Below, one piece after another: positions 35,592-48,310 of a DNA stretch of 64,000 bases. Made by a program: the position numbers and the translations under genes. Within the stretch, counting starts at the first letter, position 1, and each line of letters starts with the position of its first letter. Source of the stretch: Sporosarcina sp. HYO08 (GTDB taxonomy: Bacteria > Bacillota > Bacilli > Bacillales_A > Planococcaceae). The notes under the pieces are model-generated. The model saw only the letters and a program-made list of their open reading frames with translations, ran no database searches and was not told where the DNA came from. Location of the stretch: positions 1 to 64,000 of the forward strand of contig NZ_LPUT01000029.1 in assembly GCF_001563475.1 (NCBI RefSeq). Reading direction: 5' to 3'.

Positions 35592-36359
35592 TCACTCAAG
35601 TTTTTCCGGTGGAATCGGCACTTCCACTTGAGGATTGAGATTACCAGACCCACCGCTAATGACTGGAATATCACCTTTGATGACCGTAATGGCAACGGGG
35701 ATTTTTTGCTCTAACGTACTTGTTTTTGTCGCGAGCGGCACAATAATTTGGACATTGACGCTTAGTAAAACACTGATTTCTACATACGCATTATTAATGC
35801 CGAAATCCCGTATTTCTGTTTCTGGCACTGCATGGACGTCACCAATGACATGGAACCGGATTGGCACTTTGGGTCCTAAATTTCCAAGCAATGGAATTTG
35901 CAAAGCTTGCGATAATGGCACAAAAAAGACAATGCCTCCGTGATTCTCCATTTCTTTTTGATCATATTTAATATTGTCTTGAAGCGGCAATAAGTCCAAA
36001 TTGCCCGCCTCTGCTTGTTCAAGATGTGACTCTACGAGTGCATGCGTTTCCGCCACGACTTGATTGACAATATCGCTATCAATTTTCACCATGCCATCTT
36101 GACCTGACACGCTTGTAATGATTCGACTATTATCGATCGTTCCTTCGGGTCTTGAATTGATCGCTTTGTTAATAACGTGAGCAGCAATTTTCCTCGTTTG
36201 TACTTCGGCATATTGCACGTAGACAGGTTTAAGTTTTTCATTGACTACATATAAAGAAAGTGGAATGGTGATTAAAAATGCCGGAATAAGCAGCGGCAGC
36301 CATATATTTTTTTTTCTTTTTGCTCTTCGCCTGCGGGTGCTTTGCCCATGAAATTTCAA
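35592..36359 (-). CDS. yunB: Sporulation protein YunB
   Basis: The 255-residue protein has a basic N-terminus (RRRRAKRKK), one membrane helix (about 20-40) and an extracytoplasmic domain with VINKAINSRPEGT-like and VPLSQALQIPLLGNLGPKVPIRF segments, the YunB pattern. In B. subtilis it is a sigma-E gene needed for proper spore formation. I start at the TTG at 36359, seven bases after GGGAGG; an ATG ten codons upstream is before that site. It follows yunD, yunE and yunF on the same strand. Confidence 0.88.
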   Translation of the reverse strand: MKFHGQSTRRRRAKRKKNIWLPLLIPAFLITIPLSLYVVNEKLKPVYVQYAEVQTRKIAAHVINKAINSRPEGTIDNSRIITSVSGQDGMVKIDSDIVNQVVAETHALVESHLEQAEAGNLDLLPLQDNIKYDQKEMENHGGIVFFVPLSQALQIPLLGNLGPKVPIRFHVIGDVHAVPETEIRDFGINNAYVEISVLLSVNVQIIVPLATKTSTLEQKIPVAITVIKGDIPVISGGSGNLNPQVEVPIPPEKLE

Positions 36360-36412
36360 AACGACGCCTCCCGCTACTAAAGTATGCATGGGACACGTCG
36401 TTCATTCTTTCG

Positions 36413-37810
36413 TTAAGGTTCAGTTGTTTGATCTTTCTCATGGAAATAGTTAGCGCCAAACCATCCTAAAACATCACGAATTAACTCGGGCATACAATAA
36501 TCTTTTTTGGCATGCTGCAACGTCGGAAAGAAATAGCCAAATGTAAACATATCAAGCGTGGCAAGTGTGTACGTTTCCCCTGCCACCACTTGCCGGTTCC
36601 CCGCGAATAACTGACCAGTTCGATTGACAAATAATCTTTCGTGAATCATAGCACCCATCAAAGCACCGCGGAACCCGAGTCCTTTTATTTCAGTTTGCGG
36701 CCAGTCTGGATTTAAAGATGTTTCGTAAACATGAATGAGTTCCGCACCATCTAATGTAATGATACACGGATTAATCGGATGAGGCAGCAAGGCATGTAAA
36801 TGCTGTTTTGTGATCCATCCCGAATCCAAACTTCCAAGGAAAATACCTGCATTAAACATGGCACAATCCGCATTTGTGTAGGCAATCAATGCCCGACCAA
36901 AAAAAGAGGCAAGCGGACTTTGATCGAATAAGTTTTGTGGAAGCGGTGTTGGATTATAGAAAACTTCACGGCCCATGGCATCTTTTCCAACTTCAAGGAG
37001 CTTATTCAAAATAAGCCGATCTTCCTCGGTTGTTTTCAGTTGTTCTGTACGAACAACGGATGCTTCCATTTTCGCACGTGCACGCCTTGAAATGTCCACA
37101 TCGACCGTGACGCAGCCGACGTACTCCCCAAATTTCCCTGTTGCCGCTAATAATGTATCATTCACCCATTCACCATGTTGAAATAAATGATGCGTATGCG
37201 CGCCAAAAATAACGTCTATTTCTGCACATTCTTCCGCTAACAAACGATCATCCTTTATCCCCATATGAGACAGACAAACGATTAAATCAGTCTCTTTTTT
37301 TAACCGCTTCGCAAGTTCCTTCAGCTGTTCACGCGGCGGCGACACTTCCCATCCAAGTTTCGAGTAAAATGCTTGGTATTCTGCGGTTGCACCGATCACG
37401 CCAATTTTTGTACCGCGCTCTGTCTCGTAAATCGCAGAGGGCAACATCCAATCGGGGCGGCTGCCATCTTGCTCAACGACATTCCCCACAATGACGTCAA
37501 ATAATGATTCAGAATAGAGGTCGCATAATTTTGTTTTCGCCATCGTAATGCCTTCATTATTGCCGATTGTTACCGCATCATAGCCCGCCTCATTGAGCAG
37601 TGAAACATTGCCTTTTCCGTTCGTTCCTTCTGTAAATGGATGGGATCGATCGACGTGATCCCCAATGTCAAAAATGTAACATGCTTCTTTTTGCGATCCA
37701 TGCAGACGTCTTTGATCCTGCAGAAAGCGGCTAATTTGCGGCCAGTTTTCAAAATGGCTGTGAATATCGTTTGTATGATAAAAATGAATCGTCTCCAATG
37801 TCGTTTCCAT
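36413..37810 (-). CDS. yunD: Metallophosphatase / 5'-nucleotidase family protein (YunD)
   Basis: A 465-residue two-domain enzyme: an N-terminal calcineurin-like phosphatase (FYHTNDIHSHFEN, DIGDHVDRSHP, TIGNNEG, CLSHMG and FGAHTHH metal-binding blocks) and a C-terminal 5'-nucleotidase domain (from about residue 290). There is no signal peptide, so it is probably cytosolic. It acts on nucleotides or related phosphoesters. The ATG is three bases after the yunE stop codon. Confidence 0.9.
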   Translation of the reverse strand: METTLETIHFYHTNDIHSHFENWPQISRFLQDQRRLHGSQKEACYIFDIGDHVDRSHPFTEGTNGKGNVSLLNEAGYDAVTIGNNEGITMAKTKLCDLYSESLFDVIVGNVVEQDGSRPDWMLPSAIYETERGTKIGVIGATAEYQAFYSKLGWEVSPPREQLKELAKRLKKETDLIVCLSHMGIKDDRLLAEECAEIDVIFGAHTHHLFQHGEWVNDTLLAATGKFGEYVGCVTVDVDISRRARAKMEASVVRTEQLKTTEEDRLILNKLLEVGKDAMGREVFYNPTPLPQNLFDQSPLASFFGRALIAYTNADCAMFNAGIFLGSLDSGWITKQHLHALLPHPINPCIITLDGAELIHVYETSLNPDWPQTEIKGLGFRGALMGAMIHERLFVNRTGQLFAGNRQVVAGETYTLATLDMFTFGYFFPTLQHAKKDYCMPELIRDVLGWFGANYFHEKDQTTEP

Positions 37811-37813
37811 ATC

Positions 37814-38638
37814 TCACCCCAACAAGCTGCTAATAATTGACCGTACTCCTAATAGAAGCAGTGTAATTCGTAAAGCAGTCACTAACGTTTCTGATTTCAT
37901 TTTTTGATTGAGCGAGGCCCCAATTCTTGCACCAAAATAGGCTGCCGGTACGACCGCAATTGTGTAAAGCCAAGGTACATTTCCAAGTGATATATGTGTA
38001 ATCGAGTTGACAATTGCTGATAAAAAAACCATAAACATGGACGTACCCACTGCCACATGCGGTGGAAATAAAAATAATAAAATCATGGCGGGAACGATAA
38101 TCGAGCCGCCGCCGATCCCAAACAGTCCCGATATAAAGCCAATCCCGAACGTTAAGAGCAGTGCGAACCAAATCGGATATCCGAACACATGCGTCTCGCC
38201 CCGATTATCTGTAAACGTCCGCTGTCTGCCATGATCTACAAACCATCGAACGGGCTTTAAATATTTTCGTACAAGGAGCAAAGTGGAAATCGCGATTAAT
38301 AGAATGCCAAAGTATAAATTGAAAGATGACAAGTTAAGTCCTTTGTTTACGTACGCCCCTAATAGAGTACCCGGTACACTGCCTGCAAAAAAGATCAAAC
38401 TGCTTTGATAGTCAATCGTCTTCGTCTTCATGTAATACAAAGTAGAAGAAAGACCAATAAAGATCATCATCACGACTGAAAGACCGACAACACTTTGCGG
38501 CGTGATGCCCTCAATCAGCCCTAAGTTAACGCCAATATACAGCGTTGCAGGAACGAGGATGACTCCTCCCCCAAGGCCGACAAGCGCCCCGACAATTCCT
38601 GAAAAAAGGCCGATAAAAGCCAAAATAACAAATTCCAT
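37814..38638 (-). CDS. yunE: TSUP/TauE-SafE family permease (YunE)
   Basis: A 274-residue membrane protein with about eight helices in two repeats, each beginning with a Gly-rich signature: FSGIVGALVGLGGGVILVP and GFISGLFGIGGGSIIVPAMI. The family exports or imports sulphite, organosulphonates or similar anions. It is tightly packed between yunF and yunD. Confidence 0.88.
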   Translation of the reverse strand: MEFVILAFIGLFSGIVGALVGLGGGVILVPATLYIGVNLGLIEGITPQSVVGLSVVMMIFIGLSSTLYYMKTKTIDYQSSLIFFAGSVPGTLLGAYVNKGLNLSSFNLYFGILLIAISTLLLVRKYLKPVRWFVDHGRQRTFTDNRGETHVFGYPIWFALLLTFGIGFISGLFGIGGGSIIVPAMILLFLFPPHVAVGTSMFMVFLSAIVNSITHISLGNVPWLYTIAVVPAAYFGARIGASLNQKMKSETLVTALRITLLLLGVRSIISSLLG

Positions 38639-38643
38639 GTTCC

Positions 38644-39507
38644 CTACCAGTCCCCTTCAAAAAAGTCGAGTTGCTTCGGTGTTAGACTTTCAAATTGGAT
38701 ATCGAGCATTTTTTGCAGCCGCTTCGCATTTGGGGCTGCATGTCCACCTGAATTATTGTTGAATATGATAAATACCTCTTCTGATTGTTGCTGAAGATTA
38801 TGAATCACAGCTTCGATTTCCTGTAATTCTTTAGCACTGTAATCGTATAAGTATCGTACTTTCCGCCATTCTTTGTCGTTACGGCTTGTCTTTTGCCAAC
38901 CAAATTGATTGCGGCCATGAAGACGAAGCAATGCTTTATCATTCCTTGTCGCAATCGGAACGAGTGGAACACTTCCATTACCAGCTTGCGGTTCATCGCA
39001 AACTGTATGGATCACTTGGAGGCCCCGAAGAAATGCTAACGTTTGCTCTCTATATTGCGCTGAATACCAAGATTGATGCCTAAATTCCACCGCAATATCG
39101 AAGTCTTGCAGTTCCTCACGCATCTTTCGAATTTCATCGACAGATTTACGTGTACAAGTAAACCAAGGCGGAAATTGTACGAGCACCATCGTAAGTTTCC
39201 CTGCTTCTTGCATCGGTTTAATAGATAATCGGAAAGCTTCAAACATTTCTCCTGCATCGGCATATGGGATTTCTCCTCGCTGATGTCCGGTAATTCCCTG
39301 ATATGCCTTTACAATGAAACGGAAACTGTCAGGTGTTTCCCTAATCCATTTCCGAATATTTCGTTCCGGCTGAATCGCATAAAAGGACGAGTCCAGCTCA
39401 ACGATCGGAAAATGCGCACTATAGTCTATTAACTTTTCCTTCGACGAAGAGGAGGGCGCATACACTTCCGGATGATCTCCCCAACCTGTCAATCCTATTT
39501 GAATCAT
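38644..39507 (-). CDS. yunF: DUF72 family protein (YunF)
   Basis: The 287-residue protein has the TIM-barrel-like DUF72 pattern: IGLTGWGDHPEVY, VELDSSFYAIQP, FVQFPPWFTC-type and VEFRHQSWYS. A terminal NNNSGGHAAPNAKRLQ block is typical. Function is not established. First gene of the yunF-yunE-yunD-yunB series, preceded by GGGAGGCGACAGG. Confidence 0.88.
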   Translation of the reverse strand: MIQIGLTGWGDHPEVYAPSSSSKEKLIDYSAHFPIVELDSSFYAIQPERNIRKWIRETPDSFRFIVKAYQGITGHQRGEIPYADAGEMFEAFRLSIKPMQEAGKLTMVLVQFPPWFTCTRKSVDEIRKMREELQDFDIAVEFRHQSWYSAQYREQTLAFLRGLQVIHTVCDEPQAGNGSVPLVPIATRNDKALLRLHGRNQFGWQKTSRNDKEWRKVRYLYDYSAKELQEIEAVIHNLQQQSEEVFIIFNNNSGGHAAPNAKRLQKMLDIQFESLTPKQLDFFEGDW

Positions 39508-39730
39508 CCTGTCGCCTCCCTTTAATACAATAACCTCATATTACCATATCCAAAGTCATTTTCGAGACAATTTTGACTTTGGACCTGCGATCAATTGGAT
39601 TAGTATATGATCGTTTGTTGGTGGTCCATGAACGTTGATCAGAACTTCGTACGCTTTCATTAAAATTTCTTTTTACTTTTTCACCATATGAAAAAACCGA
39701 CGCCTATGCGCCGGTTTTTTGTGTCATTAT
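39508..39730. other. Intergenic region between suf operon and yunF
   Basis: 223 bases, ended on the left by the yunF start and on the right by the suf terminator at 39691-39720 (AAAACCGACGC / GCGCCGGTTTT with T-run). I see no further gene, repeat or clear promoter. Confidence 0.5.
39691..39720. terminator. Terminator of the suf operon
   Basis: AAAAAACCGACGC pairs with GCGCCGGTTTTTT (one bulge) around a short loop, ten bases after the sufB stop. Confidence 0.9.
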
Positions 39731-41128
39731 TTATCCAATAGAACCTTCCATTTCGAACTTAATGAGACGGTTCATTTCTACTGCATATTCCATCGGCAGT
39801 TCTTTTGTGAACGGCTCGATGAAGCCCATAACGATCATTTCTGTTGCTTCTAGCTCAGGGATTCCGCGGCTCATGAGGTAGAACAGCTGCTCCTCTGATA
39901 CTTTTGAAACTTTCGCTTCGTGCTCAAGAGAAATGTTGTCGTTTAGAATTTCGTTGTATGGAATTGTGTCAGACGTAGACAGCTTATCCATGATAAGCGT
40001 GTCACACTCGATGTTCGCACGTGCACCGTCCGCTCTGCGGCCAAAGTGTACAACCCCGCGGTAGGTTACTTTACCGCCGTGCTGTGAAATCGATTTGGAA
40101 ACGATTGTTGACGACGTATTTGGTGCCAAGTGAATCATTTTCGATCCAGCGTCTTGGTGCTGACCTTTTCCTGCAAGTGCAATCGATAGGGTCATACCGC
40201 GTGCGCCTTCACCTTTTAGAATGATTGCCGGATATTTCATCGTCAATTTAGAACCGATGTTGCCGTCAACCCATTCCATCGTTCCGTTCGCTTCACATAT
40301 TGCGCGCTTCGTTACAAGGTTGTAAACGTTGTTCGCCCAGTTTTGGATTGTCGTGTAGCGGCAGTATGCATCTTTTTTAATGATAATTTCAACGACCGCA
40401 CTGTGAAGTGAGTTCGTTGTGTAAACTGGTGCTGTACATCCTTCAACGTAGTGAACGCTTGCGCCTTCATCTACAATGATTAACGTACGCTCGAACTGTC
40501 CCATATTTTCCGAGTTAATACGGAAATACGCTTGTAGCGGCGTGTCTACTTTGATGCCTGGCGGTACGTAAATAAATGATCCACCCGACCAAACTGCAGA
40601 GTTTAACGCTGAGAATTTGTTGTCTGTGTTCGGAACGACAGTACCCCAGTATTTCTTGAACAGTTCTTCGTTTTCTTTCAACGCAGAATCTGTATCTTTA
40701 AAGACGATCCCCAAATCTTCAAGATCTTCTTTCATGTTGTGGTAAACAACTTCTGATTCGTATTGTGCAGAAACACCTGCAAGGTATTTTTGTTCTGCTT
40801 CCGGAATACCAAGCTTATCAAACGTACGTTTAATCTCTTCCGGAACTTCATCCCAAGAACGTTCTGTTGCTTCGGATGGTTTTACATAGTAAGTGATCTC
40901 GTCAAAGTTTAACGAATTCAAGTCTCCGCCCCACTGTGGCATTGGCTTGCTGTAGAAGATCTCCAGGGATTTTAGACGGTAGTCTAGCATCCATTGAGGT
41001 TCTTCTTTCATTTTAGAAATTTCTTCAACGATTTCACGTGTTAAACCACGCTCCGAACGGAACACAGAAACGTCTTTATCCGCAAAACCGTATTTATAAT
41101 CACCGATTTCAGGCATTTTTTTAGCCAT
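39731..41128 (-). CDS. sufB: Fe-S cluster scaffold SufB
   Basis: The 465-residue scaffold component of the SufBCD complex. Seen: [56 protein letters not shown] with the conserved cysteine, and the C-terminal [20 protein letters not shown] helix that binds SufC. Last gene of sufC-sufD-sufS-sufU-sufB. CGGAGGAATCGTA precedes the ATG. Confidence 0.96.
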   Translation of the reverse strand: MAKKMPEIGDYKYGFADKDVSVFRSERGLTREIVEEISKMKEEPQWMLDYRLKSLEIFYSKPMPQWGGDLNSLNFDEITYYVKPSEATERSWDEVPEEIKRTFDKLGIPEAEQKYLAGVSAQYESEVVYHNMKEDLEDLGIVFKDTDSALKENEELFKKYWGTVVPNTDNKFSALNSAVWSGGSFIYVPPGIKVDTPLQAYFRINSENMGQFERTLIIVDEGASVHYVEGCTAPVYTTNSLHSAVVEIIIKKDAYCRYTTIQNWANNVYNLVTKRAICEANGTMEWVDGNIGSKLTMKYPAIILKGEGARGMTLSIALAGKGQHQDAGSKMIHLAPNTSSTIVSKSISQHGGKVTYRGVVHFGRRADGARANIECDTLIMDKLSTSDTIPYNEILNDNISLEHEAKVSKVSEEQLFYLMSRGIPELEATEMIVMGFIEPFTKELPMEYAVEMNRLIKFEMEGSIG

Positions 41129-41146
41129 TACGATTCCTCCGTTCTA

Positions 41147-44113
<2,967 letters not shown>

Positions 44114-44131
44114 TTGACATTGTCCCCTTCC

Positions 44132-44911
44132 TTAAACTTCTTGTCCAACCGTCTCGTCTTCGATGCCAAGTTCTTCTTTAATCCAGTCGTAACCTTGCTC
44201 TTCAAGTTTTTCTGCAAGCTCAGGTCCGCCCGATTTGACAACTTTACCTTGCATCATAACGTGAACGTGATCTGGCGTAATGTAGTCAAGTAGACGCTGA
44301 TAGTGTGTAATCATTAGGCAGCCAAAGTTTTCGCCGCGCATTTCGTTAATACCCTTCGAAACGATTTTTAATGCATCAATGTCGAGTCCTGAGTCGATTT
44401 CGTCAAGAATCGCAAATTTCGGCTTCAACATCATCAATTGAAGAATTTCGTTACGTTTCTTTTCCCCACCTGAGAAACCTTCGTTCAAGTAACGTGTTGC
44501 CATATCTTCGTCCATTTCAAGAAGCTCCATCTTGCCGTCAAGCTCGCGGATAAACTTCATCAAGGAAATTTCATCGCCTTCTTCACGTTGTGCATTAATT
44601 GCAGAACGCAAGAAGTCTGCGTTGGTCACACCTGTAATTTCGCTTGGGTATTGCATCGCTAGGAATAGACCTGCGTGTGCACGCTCGTCAACTTCCATTT
44701 CTAAAACATCTTCTCCGTCAAGTGTGACTGAACCGGATGTGATCTCATATTTGGGATGTCCCATAATCGCTTGTGCAAGCGTAGATTTTCCTGTACCGTT
44801 TGGACCCATGATTGCGTGGATCTCATTTGTATTAATCGTCAAGTCGACGCCTTTAAGTATTTCTTTGCCTTCAATTTCAACGTGTAGGCCTTTGATTTCC
44901 AACGTTGCCAT
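44132..44911 (-). CDS. sufC: Fe-S assembly ATPase SufC
   Basis: The 259-residue ABC-type ATPase drives the SufBCD complex. Walker A GPNGTGKSTLAQAIMGHP, signature FSGGEKKRNEILQ and Walker B FAILDEIDSGLDIDALK are present, the last two being SufC-specific. First gene of the operon; AGGTAGTGG precedes the ATG, and a promoter with an overlapping PerR/Fur-like box lies 60 bases upstream. Confidence 0.96.
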   Translation of the reverse strand: MATLEIKGLHVEIEGKEILKGVDLTINTNEIHAIMGPNGTGKSTLAQAIMGHPKYEITSGSVTLDGEDVLEMEVDERAHAGLFLAMQYPSEITGVTNADFLRSAINAQREEGDEISLMKFIRELDGKMELLEMDEDMATRYLNEGFSGGEKKRNEILQLMMLKPKFAILDEIDSGLDIDALKIVSKGINEMRGENFGCLMITHYQRLLDYITPDHVHVMMQGKVVKSGGPELAEKLEEQGYDWIKEELGIEDETVGQEV

Positions 44912-44957
44912 TCCACTACCTCCAATATGTTAAGGATGTAAAAATCACATCCGCAAA

Positions 44958-44972
44958 TTATTATCATTCTAA
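44958..44972. promoter_or_regulatory. PerR/Fur-like box at the suf transcription start
   Basis: On the minus strand TTAGAATGATAATAA agrees with the PerR consensus TTATAATNATTATAA at 12 of 14 defined bases and less well with a Fur box. It covers the predicted start of transcription from the promoter at 44972-45000. Peroxide or iron control of suf is inferred. Confidence 0.5.
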
Positions 44973-45000
44973 TCTTAACGCATTCACCTTGCGCATGCAA
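44972..45000 (-). promoter_or_regulatory. Promoter of the suf operon
   Basis: TTGCAT (44995-45000), 17-base spacer and TAAGAT (44972-44977) on the minus strand. Confidence 0.65.
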
Positions 45001-45136
45001 ATCATTAAGAATCTTGTGTGATTAACTGATTGCCTGATTTCAAGGCTTCTTTACACCGATTTCAATAGTTGGTATTTATTTTCATTTATTAATTCCCTAA
45101 TTGAGAATGAAATAACGAGCCTTCTTGAATAACATG

Positions 45137-45166
45137 AAAAAAACCGGCAAACTAGCTGCCGGTTTT
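45137..45166 (-). terminator. Terminator of the dicarboxylate/amino acid symporter gene
   Basis: AAAACCGGCA pairs with TGCCGGTTTT around a seven-base loop, with a T-run on the minus strand, 11 bases after the stop. Confidence 0.88.
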
Positions 45167-45176
45167 CATTGAAAGA

Positions 45177-46346
45177 TTATGACTTTGTTTCGCCTGGCGA
45201 AAAACGATCGACAATGATCGCAAGTGCTCCGTCACCTGTAACGTTTGTTGCCGTACCGAAGCTATCTTGCGCCAAATATAATGCGATCATTAAAGCAATC
45301 ATCGTTTGATCGAAATGAAGCATCGTGCCTAAAAGACCGATTGCTGTCATTACAGCACCGCCTGGCACGCCAGGTGCTGCGATCATCATGACCCCCAGCA
45401 TGAAGATAAACGGCAGGAAGGCGCTGAATACAATCGCTTGTCCGTTTAAAATAAGCACGCCGATGGCACATGTAACGATCGTAATCGTACTGCCCGATAA
45501 GTGAATCGTCGCAAACAACGGAACCGCAAAGTCTGTCACTCTCGAAGATGCGCCTGTTTTACGCGCTTGACGCAATGTAACAGGAATCGTTGCTGCGGAT
45601 GATTGTGTTCCAATTGCCGTCAAATAAGCTGGCAGCATTGTTTTAATTAAGAAAAACGGATTTTTCCCTGTCAAAGTGCCCGCTGTCACATATTGAATGA
45701 AAAGCATAATCCAGTGCAATACGATAATTAAAACGAAAACAAGTGCAAAAACAGACAGCACTTTCGCTACATGCCCTGCAAACGTCATATTTAGGAATAT
45801 TCCAAAAATATGAATAGGTAGTAGCGGAATGATGATATATGAAATCACTTTCTCAATAATCGCATTAAATTCATCGAAAAGCGGAAGCATGGAACGACTG
45901 CCAATTGACGCCATGCCAATCCCGAGAACAAACGCCAAGACAAGTGCCGTCATAATTTCCATTGGCGCTGGAATGGCCAATTCGAAAAATCCAGAGGCAA
46001 GGCCTTCTTCGGGATCCGCTAAGTTGCTAATTTCTTTCCCTTTTAGGAAGCCCGGCAAAATCGTTGAACCGGCAAAAAAAGCAAGGAACCCTGCAAATAG
46101 CGTTGAGGAATAGGCGGCCACCGTTGCGATCCCGAGCATTTTCCCGGAACCTTTTCCTAGTTTTGCAATTCCAGGTGCGATAAATGCGACAATAATAAGC
46201 GGTACGATAAATGAAAGGAAACTGCCGAAAATGCTGTTAAAGGTTGCAAATAAACGAACGAATCCTTCAGGCACCCATGTACCAAGGAGTACTGCTAAAG
46301 CAATCGCAATGACAATTCTCCAAATCAAGCCTATTTTAAGCTTCAT
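45177..46346 (-). CDS. Dicarboxylate/amino acid:cation symporter (DAACS/SDF family)
   Basis: The 389-residue glutamate-transporter-family protein has about eight helices and re-entrant loops. The Ser-rich loop reads AIGTQSSAATIPVTL and the substrate-binding helix region contains VPLFATIHLSGSTITIVTC and APGVPGGAVM. This last group is nearest to the serine/threonine- and dicarboxylate-type members; I cannot fix the substrate. Single gene between the suf and met operons. Confidence 0.88.
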   Translation of the reverse strand: MKLKIGLIWRIVIAIALAVLLGTWVPEGFVRLFATFNSIFGSFLSFIVPLIIVAFIAPGIAKLGKGSGKMLGIATVAAYSSTLFAGFLAFFAGSTILPGFLKGKEISNLADPEEGLASGFFELAIPAPMEIMTALVLAFVLGIGMASIGSRSMLPLFDEFNAIIEKVISYIIIPLLPIHIFGIFLNMTFAGHVAKVLSVFALVFVLIIVLHWIMLFIQYVTAGTLTGKNPFFLIKTMLPAYLTAIGTQSSAATIPVTLRQARKTGASSRVTDFAVPLFATIHLSGSTITIVTCAIGVLILNGQAIVFSAFLPFIFMLGVMMIAAPGVPGGAVMTAIGLLGTMLHFDQTMIALMIALYLAQDSFGTATNVTGDGALAIIVDRFSPGETKS

Positions 46347-46453
46347 TTTTTAATCCTCCTATGATGTTATACAACAAGTACAATACCATATAATGTGTTC
46401 TATGGATACGACTTTTCCTTTAACTTTTTTATTCAAAATATTCAATTACCCAC

Positions 46454-46496
46454 AAAAAAGACCCTATCAATCATTTTTGATTGATAGGGTCTTTTT
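46454..46496 (-). terminator. Terminator of the met importer operon
   Basis: AAAAAGACCCTATCAATCA pairs with TGATTGATAGGGTCTTTTT around a four-base loop, right after the second metQ. Confidence 0.93.
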
Positions 46497-46499
46497 AAC

Positions 46500-47357
46500 T
46501 TATTTTACTGGAACGACGGAGCCTTTCCACTCTTCTGAAATGAAATCTTGAATTTCTTTCGATGTCAGCACTTCCACCAAAGTTTTGATGGCTTCATTAT
46601 TTTCTTCGCCTTCTCTGACAACAATGATGTTCGCGTAAGGCGAGTCAGTATCTTCAAGAACAATGGAATCTTCAACCGGATTCAATCCAGCGTCGATTGC
46701 ATAGTTCGCATTGATGACAACTGCATCTCCTTCATCGTTATTGTATAGCTGAGGGAGTAGTGCAGGTTCGTAGTTCGCGTCAAATTTTAGGTTTTTTGGG
46801 TTTTCAACGATATCTTTTACTTCTGCTTTTACTTTATCTACACCCTCAGCAAGTTTGATCAATCCAGCTGATTCTAGCAATGATAAAACGCGGCCATGTT
46901 CTGCCACCGAGTTACTAAAAATGATTGTAGCACCTTCTGGAAGATCTTCTACTGATTCATATTCTTGTGAGTAAACAGCCATCGGTTCGATATGAACAGC
47001 GCCGGCATTGGCAAATTGATAACCATGGTCGATGACTTGTTGATCCAAATAAGGGATGTGCTGGAAGAAGTTCGCATCCAGTTCCTTTGATTCCAAGTCT
47101 TTGTTCGGTAACACATAGTCTTGATACGTTTCGATGACAAGTTCAATACCTTTTTCTTCAAGTAAAGGCTGCGCTTGTTCAAGAATGACAGCGTGTGGTG
47201 TATTAGAAGCACCTACTGCAATTTTTGTAAGTTCTTGCTTTTCTTCGCCTGTGTTATCACTTGCTGCATTATTGTCGCTTCCACTGTCTTTCGCCCCGCA
47301 AGCTGCCAATGCAAGAACGAGGATTGCAAACAGTATTCCCCCTAACAGTTTTCTCAT
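46500..47357 (-). CDS. metQ: Methionine-binding lipoprotein MetQ, second copy
   Basis: A 285-residue NlpA-family binding protein with a lipoprotein signal (LALAAC lipobox), the linker SDNNAASDNTGE, then VGASNTPHAVILEQAQPLL and DANFFQHIPYLDQQVIDHGY. It delivers methionine, probably also the D-isomer, to MetN-MetP. The start at 47357 is chosen because GGGGAGA lies six bases upstream; the ATG two codons earlier abuts it. It is highly similar along its whole length to the adjacent copy at 47421-48269, indicating tandem duplication. Confidence 0.92.
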   Translation of the reverse strand: MRKLLGGILFAILVLALAACGAKDSGSDNNAASDNTGEEKQELTKIAVGASNTPHAVILEQAQPLLEEKGIELVIETYQDYVLPNKDLESKELDANFFQHIPYLDQQVIDHGYQFANAGAVHIEPMAVYSQEYESVEDLPEGATIIFSNSVAEHGRVLSLLESAGLIKLAEGVDKVKAEVKDIVENPKNLKFDANYEPALLPQLYNNDEGDAVVINANYAIDAGLNPVEDSIVLEDTDSPYANIIVVREGEENNEAIKTLVEVLTSKEIQDFISEEWKGSVVPVK

Positions 47358-47420
47358 CAACATTCTCCCCTTTTCTATTCTCTTTGTATGGTTAGCAGGC
47401 AAAACCTGTTAGACCTAAGT

Positions 47421-48269
47421 TTATTTTACTGGTACAACTGTTCCATCCCATTCTTCTAGAATGAAGTCTTGGATTTCTTTTGACTTCAAGACTTCGATTA
47501 ACGCTTTGATTGATTCTTTATTTTCGTCACCATTTCGAACAGCAATAATATTGACATAAGGTGAATCCGCATCTTCAATTGCAATCGCATCTTCAAGCGG
47601 GTTCAAACCTGCATCAATTGCAAAGTTAGAGTTAATTAACAATGCGTCCCCTTCATCATTGTTATATAGCTGCGGCATAAGTCCCGGTTCATAATTCGGG
47701 TCGAATTTAAGATTTTTTGGATTTTCCACAATATCTTTTAATTCAGCCGCTGTTTTATCGATTCCTTCGGCAAGTTTAATGAGTCCTTTTGATTCGAGCA
47801 TTGAAAGCACACGTCCATGGTCTGAAACAGAGTTACTCATTAAAATCGTTGCACCGTCAGGAAGCTCATCCAGTGACTTATACTTTTTCGAATAGACACC
47901 AATTGGTTCAATATGGATGCCGCCTGCATTTACAAAGTCATATCCATTATCTTTCATTTGCAATTCCAGGTATGGAATATGCTGGAAGTAGTTTGCATCA
48001 AGTGCTTTTGATTCAAGGTCTGTATTTGGCAGGACATAATCTTGGTATGTTTCAATTTGAAGGTCATAACCTTTTTCTTTTAACAATGGTTTCGCTTGTT
48101 CAAGAATGATTGCATGCGGTGTATTAGAAGCACCTACAACAATTGTCGTTTGTTCTTTTTCCTCGTTATTCCCCTCACCTGCATTATTGCTGCTGTTTTT
48201 ATTTGCTCCGCAAGCGGCAAGTGCTAGTACGAGAACAGCGAATAAAATTCCCGTTAATAATTTTTTCAT
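47421..48269 (-). CDS. metQ: Methionine-binding lipoprotein MetQ, first copy
   Basis: The 282-residue NlpA-family lipoprotein has lipobox LALAAC, an Asn/Glu-rich linker and the same core as its neighbour (VGASNTPHAIILEQAKPLL, DANYFQHIPYLELQMKDNGY). It follows metP by 41 bases. Differences between the two copies are spread over surface positions, so distinct specificity is possible but unproven. Confidence 0.93.
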   Translation of the reverse strand: MKKLLTGILFAVLVLALAACGANKNSSNNAGEGNNEEKEQTTIVVGASNTPHAIILEQAKPLLKEKGYDLQIETYQDYVLPNTDLESKALDANYFQHIPYLELQMKDNGYDFVNAGGIHIEPIGVYSKKYKSLDELPDGATILMSNSVSDHGRVLSMLESKGLIKLAEGIDKTAAELKDIVENPKNLKFDPNYEPGLMPQLYNNDEGDALLINSNFAIDAGLNPLEDAIAIEDADSPYVNIIAVRNGDENKESIKALIEVLKSKEIQDFILEEWDGTVVPVK

Positions 48270-48310
48270 CCGTATAAAACTCCTTTATTTGTATTAAATA
48301 GTAGCCTTAT

